Counted from the stretch's first letter, positions 46,331-56,161 are shown. The stretch: DNA of 64,000 nucleotides from Eutreptiella sp. 'Long Island Sound 2002' (GCA_964036045.1 OZ038381.1:142204096-142268095); one strand, 5' to 3'. Translations and numbers: made by a program. Notes: a model not told the origin generated them from the sequence alone.

Positions 46331-46674
46331 GTAAATTCGTACGAAATTCGTACGAAACTTCGTACGAATTTCGTACGAATTCGTACGAAATTCGTGCGAA
46401 TTTCACATTCTCGTGAATCTGTGAATCTAGCGTGAATTTCTGCGTGAATTTAGGTGCGTGAACTTCACATTCACGCGAATCTCACCAAATGTGTTAAACC
46501 ATGCGGGGACTTTCAACCTCTAAATTGCACCTATTTGTTGCATCTTACTTTGGGCGAAGGTAGCACGACAAAAGCACACGATAGCACCAAGTTACGAGCA
46601 AAACAGAGCAAAATTGGGTGAAATTCACGCTACCGTGAATCTCGGATTCAAACGGCCGGTTCACGAAGGGTACA
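46331..46674. promoter_or_regulatory. Element 1 right end: motif cluster and terminal repeat
   Basis: 46,331-46,410 holds 'attcgtacgaaattcgtacg' tandem sites upstream of the dioxygenase. 46,410-46,490 has looser TTCACG/CGTGAA sites. The terminal repeat is at about 46,645-46,674. Confidence 0.75.
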
Positions 46675-46713
46675 CACGTCCTCGTTGCGCGTGCTTTGTC
46701 CTGTTTTCCGCAG

Positions 46714-47324
46714 ACACTGTCCCAGCAGCTGACCCAGTTCTCCCCAACTCAGCCTCTGTGGCCCGCGCCGCAGTCCCCGTTACGAGCTGCCTCACAGCAG
46801 CTGTCTCCCATGCTCTTCCCCGGTGGGTCGCCCACCTTGGGCTCCCCAGTGCGCGGCAGTCTTCCAGTGGGCCAAGTGCAGCAAGTGCTCTTCGGCCCAC
46901 TGCCGGTGCAGCAGCAGCAGCAAATGCAGCAGCAGCAAGTGCAGGCTGCGGCCCAGCAAGTCGGCAGCCCAGAACAGCAGTAGCAGCAGCAGCAGCAGCA
47001 GGTCCAACCAAGACAGCAGCAACCCCAAGTGCAAGCACAGTTTTAGTCTCCCCCACCCGGGCCACGTAAGGGCTGCGCCTTCAGCAGCGACTTCAAGAAC
47101 CGAATCTGGCCCAACCAAAACAGCACCATCTGCGCCCAAGGGCCCGACTGGGCATGGCTGAAGGACGTGACACCGGCCTACCTCTTCGAGGCGGCCTTCT
47201 ACAAGTTCTGGCGCCAAAGGGCCACGGCCATTGCCAAGATCCCAGACGGAGCCGTGAAACCCTGCTGGCATGACGAGAGCATTACTGGCCACTGGTGCAG
47301 TCTGGCGAACCTGCATGTTGAATA
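46714..47324 (+). pseudogene. Element 3 gene B, exon 2
   Basis: Continues exon 1 in phase after the acceptor CCGCAG (46,713): TLSQQLTQFSPTQPLW, then a Gln-rich tract with TAG at 46,981 and 47,044 replacing CAG-type codons. A Cys-containing segment follows (KGCAFSSDFKNRIWPNQNST, ICAQGPDWAWLKDV, FEAAFYKFWRQRAT, KPCWHDESITGHWC). The Cys and His spacing hints at a zinc-binding unit but fits no family I know. It is cut at LHVE by element 2. Confidence 0.6.
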
Positions 47325-47700
47325 GGGTGTAACACAGTAAGGGGGTGCATAGTAACCCTCCCTTACTGAGTTTGACTTTGCCCCCCCTCCCAAACATGTG
47401 TCCCGGTTGTTTTTCTCCACCCTGGGTGGTCCAACACACTTCCCTATGTCCACTCTAGAGGTGTATAACTTCGTTTACCCGGAACTCCATGGTGTGTCGA
47501 TTTCGCGAAACCCCCCCAAAACTCAGTAACCCCCCTTACTGACACCCTTACTACCGCAGTAACCCAACTCAGTAAGGGGGGTTACTGACCCCTTAGTGAC
47601 TTAGTAACCCCCTTACTCACTCAGTAACCCCCCCTTACCGACCCCCCGTACTGAGTTAGTAACCCCCTTACTGAACCCCCTTACTGTGTTTTAACCGTAG
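47325..47700. repeat. Element 2 left end with motif cluster
   Basis: Terminal repeat, then a spacer and a dense array of 'cagtaacccccttactga'-type sites from 47,525 to 47,695, immediately downstream of the transposase stop. Confidence 0.75.
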
Positions 47701-47741
47701 CAACACTAGGGCATGAAGAAATCAGGCAAGTATCAAATGTA

Positions 47742-49397
47742 TCACTCAGCCCTTCGTCGTTTGCGAGCCAACAAAGCCTCCCCTTGTCCTCCCTTGGCCT
47801 TGCGCAATTGTACACCCACCGCAAGTGCATCCGTGTTGACCACATGGGCCATACCACGCCTCGTCACTCGCGGCTTCTTCAAGCACCAACCTCTCATACT
47901 GTTTTGCAACCGGACTTTGAAGGTCCGGTTGCGGTACTCAATGGGGATGCTAGAGAACAGGTACAAAGACCTATACATCCCCAAAACTTTGCCACTGTGA
48001 CACGCGGCCCAATGGGCCCACAGTGTGGGCTTCCACCCCAAGGCACTCCAACACTCGCCAATCTGACGGGCATGTGCCTGAGCTTGGGCAACTTGAGTGG
48101 GGGTGAGGTACTGCTTTTCCCTCCACAGACTATACATACCTGCGAAAGACCGCAACAATAGCTTAATGAGGACATGGGCACGCATTCCTCTCTCCCCGAC
48201 CACCTCATGCTCAAAGTGGCTACACAAGATCACAACCAACTTGTCTGGTGTTTGGTGATTCCTCCAGAACAAGGCACTAGAGGTCAGACTAAACTTTCCG
48301 TCCTTTGTTTGTTTCTGCTGCAAGCGTTCAGCAGGTGGGATTGCCTCTGCCTCAGGTTGTACATGCTGATGGAATTCCTGTAACTCCTTCACAGCACCAC
48401 GCTTGCTGTGGTCGGCTGCTACCCAATCCTCAACCATCCAACCCATCCGTGTCACAATGGCATTTAAAACACGGCAGGCACAATGATTATAATCACCAAT
48501 GCGCCGCCTTGGTGGGACGGAGGTAAGAAAAGAGCCCCAACGGCACAGGGCCTCGACAAAATCGGTGGGAACCATGCTTCCCACATTGCCACAACACCAA
48601 CACTTGTCGCCAGGGTTACTGACTAACATCAGCTTTCCATCCCCGGTGACAAACACCTCAAAAGTGTACCTTGTACCCCCCCACATTATATCCCGATCCT
48701 GCTCAAGGTTTTCAACCTCCCTTTCTAGGCCGGCAAGCCGGTCGACGGCACGGAGGCATCGTCCATCGTCAGGACCATCAAGGGCCCACCATGTGGCCCA
48801 CCTCCTTACAGCGCTGGCTCGACTCGGGGTACCCCACACGTGGACGTAGACGTCGCAGCGCGTGGACGATGTGCGCCACAGGGGTGTGGCCTCTGGGGCT
48901 ACAATGACCTTGATCTTAGTGTCCGTAGGGGGAGGGATTTGGCACTGTTGTGCCAATGCAACTTGTGTGCTCACCACATCACATAGTGGGACAGCGGCAG
49001 CGGCTCTTTGGGACATGCCGCTGCCAAAGACAGCCATCGGGTGGGCCGTGTAGGGGCGCATGTGGCGGCGGGCGTTATCCAAGTCGGCCCGCGTGCAAGT
49101 GCGTGGCAGCTTGTATAACTGCCGCACACTAGCTTGCATGTCGATCATCCGCTCAACAAGGGAAGCAGCCTCCTCCAGTGGGGTATCAGAGTCGTCACCG
49201 CCGTCACTTGGGATGCCCAAGGTTATCCCCGTGCCCGCTATGGCAACGTTGGTGACGTTGGTGCCTAGCAGGGCGCTTGCCACGCGTGCAAGGCACTTCT
49301 TGCGTTGTGCCTTGGTCTTGGGGTCTTTGAGGGCTTCCAGTGGTGTAAGGGTGAGACGTTGTAGGTTCGCCTCAAACGTATCCACCGCCGCTTCCAT
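47742..49397 (-). CDS. Element 2 DDE transposase, 551 aa
   Basis: Intact frame ending in TGA, with a basic C-terminus (LLARKRRRAE) that could serve as a nuclear signal. Order of motifs: MEAAV start, KLPRTCTRADLDNARRHMRP, APEATPLWRTSSTRCDVYVH (D182; the D of the homologous PDAT is E here), FVTGDGKLMLV (D253) followed by a CWCC cysteine cluster, PPRRRIGDYNHCACRVLNAI, LGWKPTLWAHWAACHSGK, and LFSSIPIEYRNRTFKVRLQN (E487). Elements 7 and 8 have the same protein, so these three form one transposase group. Upstream (49,455-49,735) is a dense cluster of the element's motif. Confidence 0.82.
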   Translation of the reverse strand: MEAAVDTFEANLQRLTLTPLEALKDPKTKAQRKKCLARVASALLGTNVTNVAIAGTGITLGIPSDGGDDSDTPLEEAASLVERMIDMQASVRQLYKLPRTCTRADLDNARRHMRPYTAHPMAVFGSGMSQRAAAAVPLCDVVSTQVALAQQCQIPPPTDTKIKVIVAPEATPLWRTSSTRCDVYVHVWGTPSRASAVRRWATWWALDGPDDGRCLRAVDRLAGLEREVENLEQDRDIMWGGTRYTFEVFVTGDGKLMLVSNPGDKCWCCGNVGSMVPTDFVEALCRWGSFLTSVPPRRRIGDYNHCACRVLNAIVTRMGWMVEDWVAADHSKRGAVKELQEFHQHVQPEAEAIPPAERLQQKQTKDGKFSLTSSALFWRNHQTPDKLVVILCSHFEHEVVGERGMRAHVLIKLLLRSFAGMYSLWREKQYLTPTQVAQAQAHARQIGECWSALGWKPTLWAHWAACHSGKVLGMYRSLYLFSSIPIEYRNRTFKVRLQNSMRGWCLKKPRVTRRGMAHVVNTDALAVGVQLRKAKGGQGEALLARKRRRAE

Positions 49398-50246
49398 TAT
49401 AAAAAGCTGTGCACAAGGAAAAGGGCATCCTTGTTGCGTTGGTCTCTACTCATCAATTGGGGGCAGTAAGGGGGGTCAGTAAGGGGGTTACTGACTCAGT
49501 AAGGGGGTCAGTAAGGGGGGGGTTACTGGGTCAGTAAGGGGGTTACTGAGTCAGTAAGGGGGGGTCAGTAACCCCCTTACTGACTCAGTAACCCCCCCCC
49601 TTACTGACTCAGTAAGGGGGTTACTGACCTCCCCCTACTAACTCAGTAACCCCCTTACTGACTCAGTAACCCCCCCCCTTACTGACCTCCTTACTGAGTC
49701 AGTAACCCCCTTACTAACCCCCCTTGCTGACCTAGAAAGTGGTGTACCGAGGCAACTGTTTTCCTAGGGGTTGAATGTGGTTTCACTCTTTCAGATGGTA
49801 TGCCCATGCCATGGACACTAGCAAAGCGTTGCACAACACAAAAGGACATTGTCTGCACCCTCAAGTCACAAGAGTTGGAAAGATTGTTGATATCGGTGGA
49901 CCTCTCATGAAACACATCATCAGTGCGCCAACCACATTGTCATTGCTCAGAAAAGGAATTGGACGTGCCTTTAGGCACCCGATCACGCACCCATTCATGA
50001 GCCCATTCACGCGCCCAATCACGCATCCAATGACCCATCCCTTCATGAGCCCTTTCACGCACGCATTGACGCGCCCATTCACGTGTCTAATGACTCATCC
50101 GTTCGGGAGCCCATTCACGCACCCATTCACGCGCCCATTCACGCACCCATTCACGCGCCCATTCACGCGCCCATTCACGCGTCCAACCACCCATCCATTC
50201 ATGCGCTCGGTCGCACGCCCAGCGACGCGTGCACCTGCATGCTTGA
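49398..50246. promoter_or_regulatory. Element 2 transposase upstream region: motifs and a minisatellite
   Basis: 49,455-49,735 carries TCAGTAAGGGGG and CCCCCTTACTGA sites in both orientations. 49,775-49,975 shows nothing certain. 49,978-50,215 is a 12-bp minisatellite of 'cccattcacgcg' units. The open frame of about 267 codons that runs through the minisatellite is an artefact of its 12-bp period. Confidence 0.7.
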
Positions 50247-51460
50247 CTACTTCTTCCCTTGTCCGATCACCTGCAGCAACTCATTCTTGTGCCTTGCTAC
50301 CACCTGTGCCTCTGTCTTTGCCTTTTCTCCTGCCGAGCGTTCTTCGGCGGTCTTCTGCTTTTCGGCTTGGACCGCCTCTTGGAGCGTGCGCACTTGCGCT
50401 TCCAACTCCACGATCCTACCTTTCTGCTGAGCGGTCACTTGCCGCATTGCGGCCAGGTCCGCCTCTGCTTTGGACGCCTTACCCTTGGCGGCCTTCTTCA
50501 CGATCCTCTCGAGGCGGTCCGGTAGTCCCACAAGCGCGCTCATTGCGTCTCTTGTGTCCTCTGGGACTACCTCACTGACCGACTCGGAGACTGCACGCTC
50601 GACAACCGCACGGAGCTCCGACACCGTCAACCCGTCCCCAACTTGAGGAGCCCCCCCCCCCCCCCCGCCCTCGACGTTCCTCTGCTGCCCCTGCCTCTTC
50701 CTCTTGTCCTTCCCTTGGGACGGGGGGGAGGAGGACTGGGACGAGGTCTTCGACTGTCCAGCAGGGGAGGGGGACTGCTCATCCTCGGGCGCCTCTCGCT
50801 TGATCCCCCTCCCCGAGGGCCCCATGCGGTGCTGCTCCTGAAGCCACGCTTGCTGCGCAGTTTCTGCAAGCCCCGTTGCCGGCCCGCCCACGCCACAGAT
50901 TTGCCCAAGTCCGCGCAGCTTCATCCGCTTCCCATTTTCGTCGATGCAGATGTAATAGTGCGCGGTGTTGGCACGTGAGAAGCTCGTCCAAAGCCAAAAT
51001 CGCGGCGCCGGCTGGCCCGCGGCCTCCACTCCATCCACGCCCACGGGCAGCTGCACCTTCACCGTTTGCATGGTCTTCCCCTCCTGCAACGATGGGCAGG
51101 AAGGGTAACTAAACGATTTCAACTGAAGACCTCCGCCACGTACAAGGAACTAGCCCCTTTATTTGCTTTGGGGCATATCAACCTGCAAACTTAAATCCCG
51201 TGACATGTCGCACCTACACATACCTTGAATTTCAGCTCAAATTCTTTGTGCCACGTGGTCTGCCCGACAGACCACACGGCAGACCCCGCATTGAGGACAA
51301 CGGGGGTTGATCCCGGGGGCCACTGCACGGTATTCACCGAGGTCGGACCCACCACTGTTGCAGCCTGGAGTGTGGCCGGCTTTGCACTACCCGCCTTGGG
51401 TGCCACGTCCTCCAAGGGGAGATCTGCCGGGATCAACCGGGGCAGCAAGTCAACGGTAGC
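50247..51460 (-). CDS. Element 2 accessory protein B
   Basis: Exon 1 (51,460-51,224) follows a 'tgtgttgtag' acceptor and begins ATVDLLPRLIPADLPL. It includes WSVGQTTWHKEFELKFK and joins over a 140-bp intron (51,084-51,223, GTATGT...TTGCAG) to EGKTMQTVKVQLPVGVDGV. A domain with RFWLWTSFSRANTAHYYIC and KLRGLGQICGVGG follows, then a Ser/Pro/Lys linker, a Gly run (a C homopolymer at 50,648-50,666) and a C-terminal coiled coil (KAEADLAAMRQVTAQQKGRI, then EAQVRTLQEAVQAEKQKTAE). It aligns with element 7 B from ATVD through the GQT.W motif to the coiled coil. An upstream first exon is probable but not found. Best-preserved gene B in the window; function unknown. Confidence 0.68.
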
Positions 51461-52000
51461 CTACAACACATAGGGATGCAGGCAATCCCCTTCCACACCC
51501 CCTCAGAGCCCACTCCTACCCTGACCCAGTTACAACTCGTAAAACTCAGGAAGGGGGGTCAGTATGGGGGTTACTGACTCATTAAGGGGGGTCAGTAAGG
51601 GGGGGTTACTGAGTCAGTAAGGGGGTTGCTGAGTCAGTAAGGGGGGGTCAGTAACCCCCTTACTGAGTCAGTAAGGGGGGGGGTTACTGAGTCAGTAAGG
51701 GGGTTACGGACCCCACCTTACTGACTCAGTAACCCCCTTACTGAGTCAGTAACCCCCCCCCTTACTGAGTCAGTAACCCCCCTTACTGACTCAGTAACCC
51801 CCCCCTTACTGTCATCTGGCATTTGTATGTGCCTGTGGTCTGTGACTATCTGTGACTGTTTGTGACTGTCTGTGACTATCTGTGACTGTCTGTGACTATC
51901 TGTGACTGGTCTGTGACTGTGTGTGACGGAAATCAGTGACGGATGTAATTGGGGGGGTGGGTGTCCCTCCCTCCCCCCCCCCCTGCTGTGACGAGGCAGG
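51461..52000. promoter_or_regulatory. Element 2 region upstream of gene B
   Basis: 51,545-51,815 has TTACTGAGTCAGTAA palindromes and half-sites. 51,838-51,925 is a short tandem repeat of 'ctgtgactgt/ctgtgactat' (about 11 bp). A poly-C run lies near 51,972. No coding signal is seen. Confidence 0.7.
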
Positions 52001-52373
52001 CGAATAATCACTGGGGGTTCTTGGGTTTTCCCCTTCCCGTGAACAACAAAGATTCCTAGCCCCTTTATGGGCATGGCGCACGAATAATCAGCGGGGGTTC
52101 TTGGGTTTTCCCCTTCCCCTCAACAACAAAGATTCCTAGCCCCTTTATGGGCATGGGGCACGAATAATCACTTGGGGTTCTTGGGTTTTTCCCTTCCCCT
52201 CAACAACAAAGATTCCTAGCCCCTTTATGGGCATGGGGCACAAATAATCACTGGGGGTTCTTGGGTTTTCCCCTTCCCCTCAACAACAAAGATCCCTAGC
52301 CCCTTTATGGGCATGGGGCACGAATAATCACTGGGGGTTCTTGGGTTTTCCCCTTCCCATCAACAACAAATCA
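52001..52373. repeat. 80-bp tandem repeat downstream of gene D
   Basis: Five units (starts at 52,001, 52,081, 52,161, 52,241, 52,321) of 'cgaataatcactgggggttc' continuing through 'ttgggttttccccttccc' and 'caacaacaaagattcctagc', with few mismatches. The last unit is partial and runs into the gene D stop. Recent amplification is implied by the low divergence. Confidence 0.9.
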
Positions 52374-53423
52374 TCAAATTCCTAAAGAACAAAGAGCAAA
52401 AGGGACACAGGGGGGAGCGGGGGGAGCAGGGCAGGAATCGACCTGGTGCCGCACATGTGCAGCCCAGCGCAAGAGCGTGGGTAAGGGGTGCTCGACACCC
52501 GGGAACTGGGTCCTCACCGAACCCGGCGGGGGGGGAGGCGGCACAGCGTACCCCAATTGCCGTGCGGGACGTTCCTCAGGGTGCGCATACGTGGGCATGG
52601 TGCTATTAAAAATGTTCTTGCGCAGTTTGTGGTCCAAACCACCAAACTCACTGCGGAGGTCTGCCGTAAACGAGGCAACCCCACCTTGAGCAAACCAATG
52701 CTCGAACTCGAGCAACTTTTCCTTGACCTGGTTAACCATTGGGGCAGGGGGCAGAACAATGGCGGTGCGAGGCTCAGCGCTACCTAGCAAACATGGGCCG
52801 CTCTAGAGTGGTAGAGCTAAAATAGTCCCGGTGGTGTATTTCGTTGGTGTTGCTGCACCAGGAAGGTCTTCGAGCCAAGCTTGTGGCTGGCGGCTGTGAA
52901 CAGAGTAAACCGGCACCCGCTGCTCACAATCTGTTGAGCGAACATAGCGAAGTTGCTGCACGCATTGTTGGGGGCACCATTGTCCCTCTTGAAAATCGCG
53001 AGGTTTCGGCTTCTGGACACTAAATTGAACTGCACCATGCAACGGTGCAACCCAAAGTTTTTGGTTTTTGTTCACTGTTGTGGTGATTTCCTTATCGAGC
53101 ACTTTGGTAAGGTGGTCATACTCTGCGAAAGGGAGGCGGATCTGGAAACACGGCACGTGGGGGTGGCGAGCTGCGATGTCGAGGATAGAATCGGAAAGCA
53201 CACACGGTGCCCTCTTGTCGAAGAGGGGGAAAGTCACCTTGACGGAACCAAAATCCGTATCCGCGGGAAACTCAACGAACTCACTCGCATGCTTAACAAC
53301 CGCACCATGCTCGACAAACCCGTCCCCCCCCCCCCCGTACCCGCGTGTCCCAACTAGGTTATTGACATGGTTAACCCACGTTAGGACGGGCGGGAAGGCA
53401 GCCAGCAGCCCAGCACAAGCCAT
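52374..53423 (-). pseudogene. Element 2 gene D, unknown protein
   Basis: Starts MACAGLLAAFPPVLTWVNHV (53,423). The readable blocks are FVEFPADTDFGSVKVTFPLF, CVLSDSILDIAARHPHV, RLPFAEYDHLTKVLDKEIT and, after a one-base slip near 53,040, NLAIFKRDNGAPNNACSNFA and FTLFTAASHKLGSKTFLVQQ. Past a stop and another slip comes APMVNQVKEKLLEFEHWFAQ, then DLRSEFGGLDHKLRKNIF and a Pro-rich end. I recognise no family and see no HxD...H dioxygenase pattern. It occupies the same slot (third gene, furthest from the transposase) as the dioxygenase of element 1, so it may be alternative cargo. Confidence 0.45.
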
Positions 53424-53487
53424 GGCACTCCGGGGCCACAAAAAGTCTAAAAGGAGAACAAAAGTGTGCAGGAAGGACACAGCGCAA

Positions 53488-53864
53488 AACTCAGTAAGGG
53501 GGGTCAGTAAGGGGGTTACTGAGTCAGTAAGGGGGGGGTTACTGAGTCAGTAAGGGGGGGGTTACTGAGTCAGTAAGGGGGTTACGGAGTCAGTAAGGGG
53601 GGTTCAGTAAGGGGGGTTACTGCTCAGTAAGGGGGTTACTGACCCAAGGTCAGTAACCCTTATTGACCCAAACGGGGGGGGTTACTGACTTTTTTCAACT
53701 TTGTCTACCGAGGGCATACGGGCGGAGAGACACATGTCCTCCCCTATTTTGGGCATGGAGAACATAAATATGCGCCTAGGTCCTAGCAATATGGGCACAT
53801 GTGGTGATGGCAGAGGTGTCCATTTTGGGGGGGTTACTATAGACCCCCTTACTGTGTTACACCC
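53488..53864. promoter_or_regulatory. Element 2 right end: motif cluster and terminal repeat
   Basis: 53,488-53,690 is a dense array of 'gggggttactgagtcagtaa' sites upstream of gene D. 53,690-53,830 shows nothing recognisable. The terminal repeat ends at 53,864. Confidence 0.75.
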
Positions 53865-54361
53865 CAAACCCCTCCGTGCCAACCCAAGAGGGACAAGCTG
53901 CCTGTGGACACTGCAAGGTGGAGGAGTACGAGCTGCTGTTCTCGTGCTGGGCAAGTTATGGGTGGGGTCATGTTCGGACCCACACGCCTCCGGGTGCCAC
54001 CGCAAAGACCGTCCACCACTTCTACTTCAACAAGGACCCACCGAGCTTCATCAACGCGACCGACGCGGGGGCAATGGCCTTCAAGAACGAGTGCGCCTCG
54101 GTGAGAAGTGCGGGTGCCAGTTTGCTGCGGGGGTCAGCAAAGAAAGGAGCCAGTGCCGCAAGGGCACTTGCAACCGGCGCCAGGGTCAAAACCACGGCGG
54201 TCAAGGACGAGGAGCAGCCGCAGCAGCAGCAAGTGCAGTAGCAGCAGCTCCAATAGCAGGCAGCCGTGCAGCAAGCAACACTGCAGCTGCTCCAGCAGCA
54301 GCAGCGGGTGCATATGGCCCAGCAACAGCAGCAACAACAACAACAACTGGCACAGGCACAG

Positions 54362-54486
54362 GTACGCGCTATGTTTGCCATTGCGCGCGCTTTCGACGTT
54401 GTTGCGCGCGCTTCATTTCATGTAGCGCGCGCGATTTGATTGTTTGCGCGCGCTACGGCCCTACCTTCTGTCCCATTGTCACGTAG
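54362..54486 (+). other. Intron in element 3 gene B with GCGCGC motifs
   Basis: GTACGC donor and ACGTAG acceptor. The interior is a run of 'ttgcgcgcgctt' and 'tagcgcgcgcga' sites, the same motif as in the element termini. Confidence 0.75.
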
Positions 54487-55083
54487 GTGGGCAGCTTCGA
54501 GCAGCTCCTGTGCCTGGGATCCCGCAGAGGGCCGTTGATGATCAGCGTGCCCGCGGACATTGCCGGGCAGTCCAAGCATGCGGCCGACTGGCTTGACGGA
54601 CGGAAGGAGCAAGGCCCCTCCCCGGTGCTGGCCCGGGCTAAGCGGCAGCTGGAGGAGCTGTAGGTGGACTGGGCCGACGCCTTTGCCGTGCCGGAGACGG
54701 AATCCGTGACAGTCCCAAGGCCCAAGAAGAAGCGTACCGAGGAGCCAGCAGCCACCAGCCACCTACCACCAGCCATCACCGCCTCCCACACCGCTAAGCC
54801 CCCCCATCCGCCTGGAAAGGTCCTTGCCCAGAAGACTGCCGACCAGCAGCTGCTGACACAGGCGGCACAGAGAGTCCAACGTCAGGCGGAACAGGCCAAG
54901 AAGAAAGAGGACGAAGCAAAGAAGAAGAGAAAGGAAGAGGAGGAAAAGAGGAAGAAGAAGGAGGAGGAAGAGGAGGAAAAGAGGAAGAAGAAGGAGAAGG
55001 AAGAGGAAGAGAGGAGGAAGAAGAAGGAGAAGGAAGAGGAGGAGAAGAGACGGAAGAAAGCAGAGGAGGAGAAAGCAGAAAAG

Positions 55084-55198
55084 GTAATGCAGCGCGCGCT
55101 ATCGTTGTCATTGCACGTGCTATGCATTTCGTCGCGCGTGTTATGCTCCGTATTGCGCGTGCTATGCCTGTGCTATGCCTCTGCGCTACTCTTTCCAG
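55084..55198 (+). other. Second motif-filled intron in element 3 gene B
   Basis: GTAATG donor and CTTTCCAG acceptor. It contains 'cagcgcgcgctatcg', 'cgcgcgtgttatg' and 'ttgcgcgtgctatg' sites; exon phase is preserved across it. Confidence 0.75.
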
Positions 55199-56161
55199 GC
55201 AAGCAAGACGGCACCGCAGCAGGCACCCCAGCCGCAACTCGCATCAAAGCCAGCACCGAAGCAGCCTATCCCAGTCCCAGACCACCCACAAGAACAAGGA
55301 GGTCTGTGCGGTTCCACCCCACCCAGTACGGGTCCCAAGGCCAAGCAGCAGAGCAGAGCCGACGCAGACAAGGAGGCAAGAGATGAGCTCATGCAGCGCC
55401 GAGATTGGTCCTACAAAGAAGGCTACAAGCCTCGGTGGATCATCTACTGCACCACTGCGATCGCGCCGATGATTGTGGAGGGAGCCGAAGTCAAGCCAGC
55501 AGGCGCCAGGGCCCCTCAAGACCACGTGGCCGTCATCATCCCCAACGATCAGTGGAGCCCCAGCCAACAAGGGGAGGAGGAGGAAGAGGACGACTGCTCG
55601 GAGTTCATGCCCAGCTGCCAGGTGTTCTCCGCCAAAAGCAAAGCGTATGAGGAGTTGGACAAGTGGCAGTCGTGGTGGGAGACGTACGAGGCCGATGAAA
55701 TTGTGGACCTCTGCCCCGACCCAAAGACCATGAGGATGTCCCCGTCCAAGCCACCAACCCCAAAGAAGAAGAAGCCCCAAGGAGACCCACCAGCCCAGCC
55801 ACCAGCCCCCCCACAAGAAGACAAGGGACCTGCCGAAGCTGCAGCACCAGCAGAAGCACCAGCAGCAGCTGCACAAGAAGAAGAGGCACCAGCCCCAGCA
55901 GCAGCAACAGCACAAGAAGACGACGCACCAGCCCCACCACAAGAAGAAGAGGCACCAGCGGCCGCGCCACAAGAAGGAAAAGGAGCAGCCCCAAAAGAAG
56001 AAGAGGCACCAGAAGGAGCAACCCCAGAAGGCGACCCAAGCCCACAAGAAGAAGGGGATGCAGCCCCAGCTGCCACTGGGGCAAAAGACCACAGACCCGA
56101 ATGGGAGAAGGAGTGGGAGGCCGAAGTGGTGGTCCAAACCATTCAGGAGATCACTGAATGA

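Larger units (their letters stand above)
39661..46674 (-). mobile_element. Element 1: 7.0-kb DDE transposon carrying a dioxygenase
   Basis: The inverted ends share TGTACCCTTCGTGAAC and, after an 11-bp insertion on the left side, GGCCGTTTGAAT (39,661 onward; 46,674 backward). CA flanks both sides (39,659-39,660; 46,675-46,676), a 2-bp duplication. It sits within an intron of element 3 gene B whose GT (39,576) and AG (46,713) lie outside it. All three genes run on the minus strand: dioxygenase, B, transposase. The private motif, AAATTCGTACGAATTT-like, is clustered upstream of each gene (46,331-46,480; 44,138-44,310; 41,985-42,165) and at the left end (39,921-40,000). Confidence 0.9.
47325..53864 (-). 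mobile_element. Element 2: 6.5-kb DDE transposon
   Basis: The ends are inverted TGTAACACAGTAAGGGGG preceded by GGG (47,325 onward; 53,864 backward). The flanks are TA on the left and CA on the right, an imperfect 2-bp duplication. It lies in an exon of element 3 gene B. Three genes run on the minus strand: gene D, gene B, transposase. The private motif is TTACTGAGTCAGTAA with GGGGGTTACTGA half-sites, clustered upstream of each gene (53,488-53,690; 51,545-51,815; 49,455-49,735) and at the left end (47,325-47,700). Confidence 0.85.
39417..56161 (+). pseudogene. Element 3 gene B, split by two transposons
   Basis: Exons: 39,417-39,575 (MQPVGWGYPPPAAPP start); 46,714-47,324; 53,865-54,361; 54,487-55,083; 55,199-56,161. 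Elements 1 and 2 lie inside. The protein has a Pro/Gln-rich N-terminus, two Cys/His-containing segments, a long Gln tract, a very long Lys/Glu coiled coil (54,890-55,083), a compact region (RRDWSYKEGYKPRWIIYCTT, CSEFMPSCQVF, DKWQSWWETYEAD) and a Pro/Ala/Glu repeat tail ending in a TGA at 56,159. Introns show GTACTT...CCGCAG, GTACGC...ACGTAG and GTAATG...TTCCAG borders. In-frame stops: TAG at 46,981, 47,044, 54,239, 54,254 and 54,661. No family is recognised. Confidence 0.6.
53865..56161 (+). pseudogene. Element 3 gene B, exons 3 to 5
   Basis: After element 2 the gene resumes with PTQEGQAACGHCKVEEYELL and VHHFYFNKDPPSFINATDAG, then the Gln tract with TAG at 54,239 and 54,254. A 125-bp intron (54,362-54,486) follows, then VGSFEQLLCLGSRRG, a TAG at 54,661, the Lys/Glu coiled coil, the second intron (55,084-55,198) and the C-terminal block and Pro/Ala/Glu tail. 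The tail (from about 55,738) is the part retained in element 3s. Confidence 0.65.

Noticed and set aside
49775-50578. 267-codon plus-strand frame with repeated 'THPFTRPF'
   Set aside because: Produced by a 12-bp minisatellite and the antisense of gene B.
47325-53864. A perfect target duplication for element 2
   Set aside because: Flanks read TA and CA, and the exon frame is not restored exactly; reported as imperfect only.
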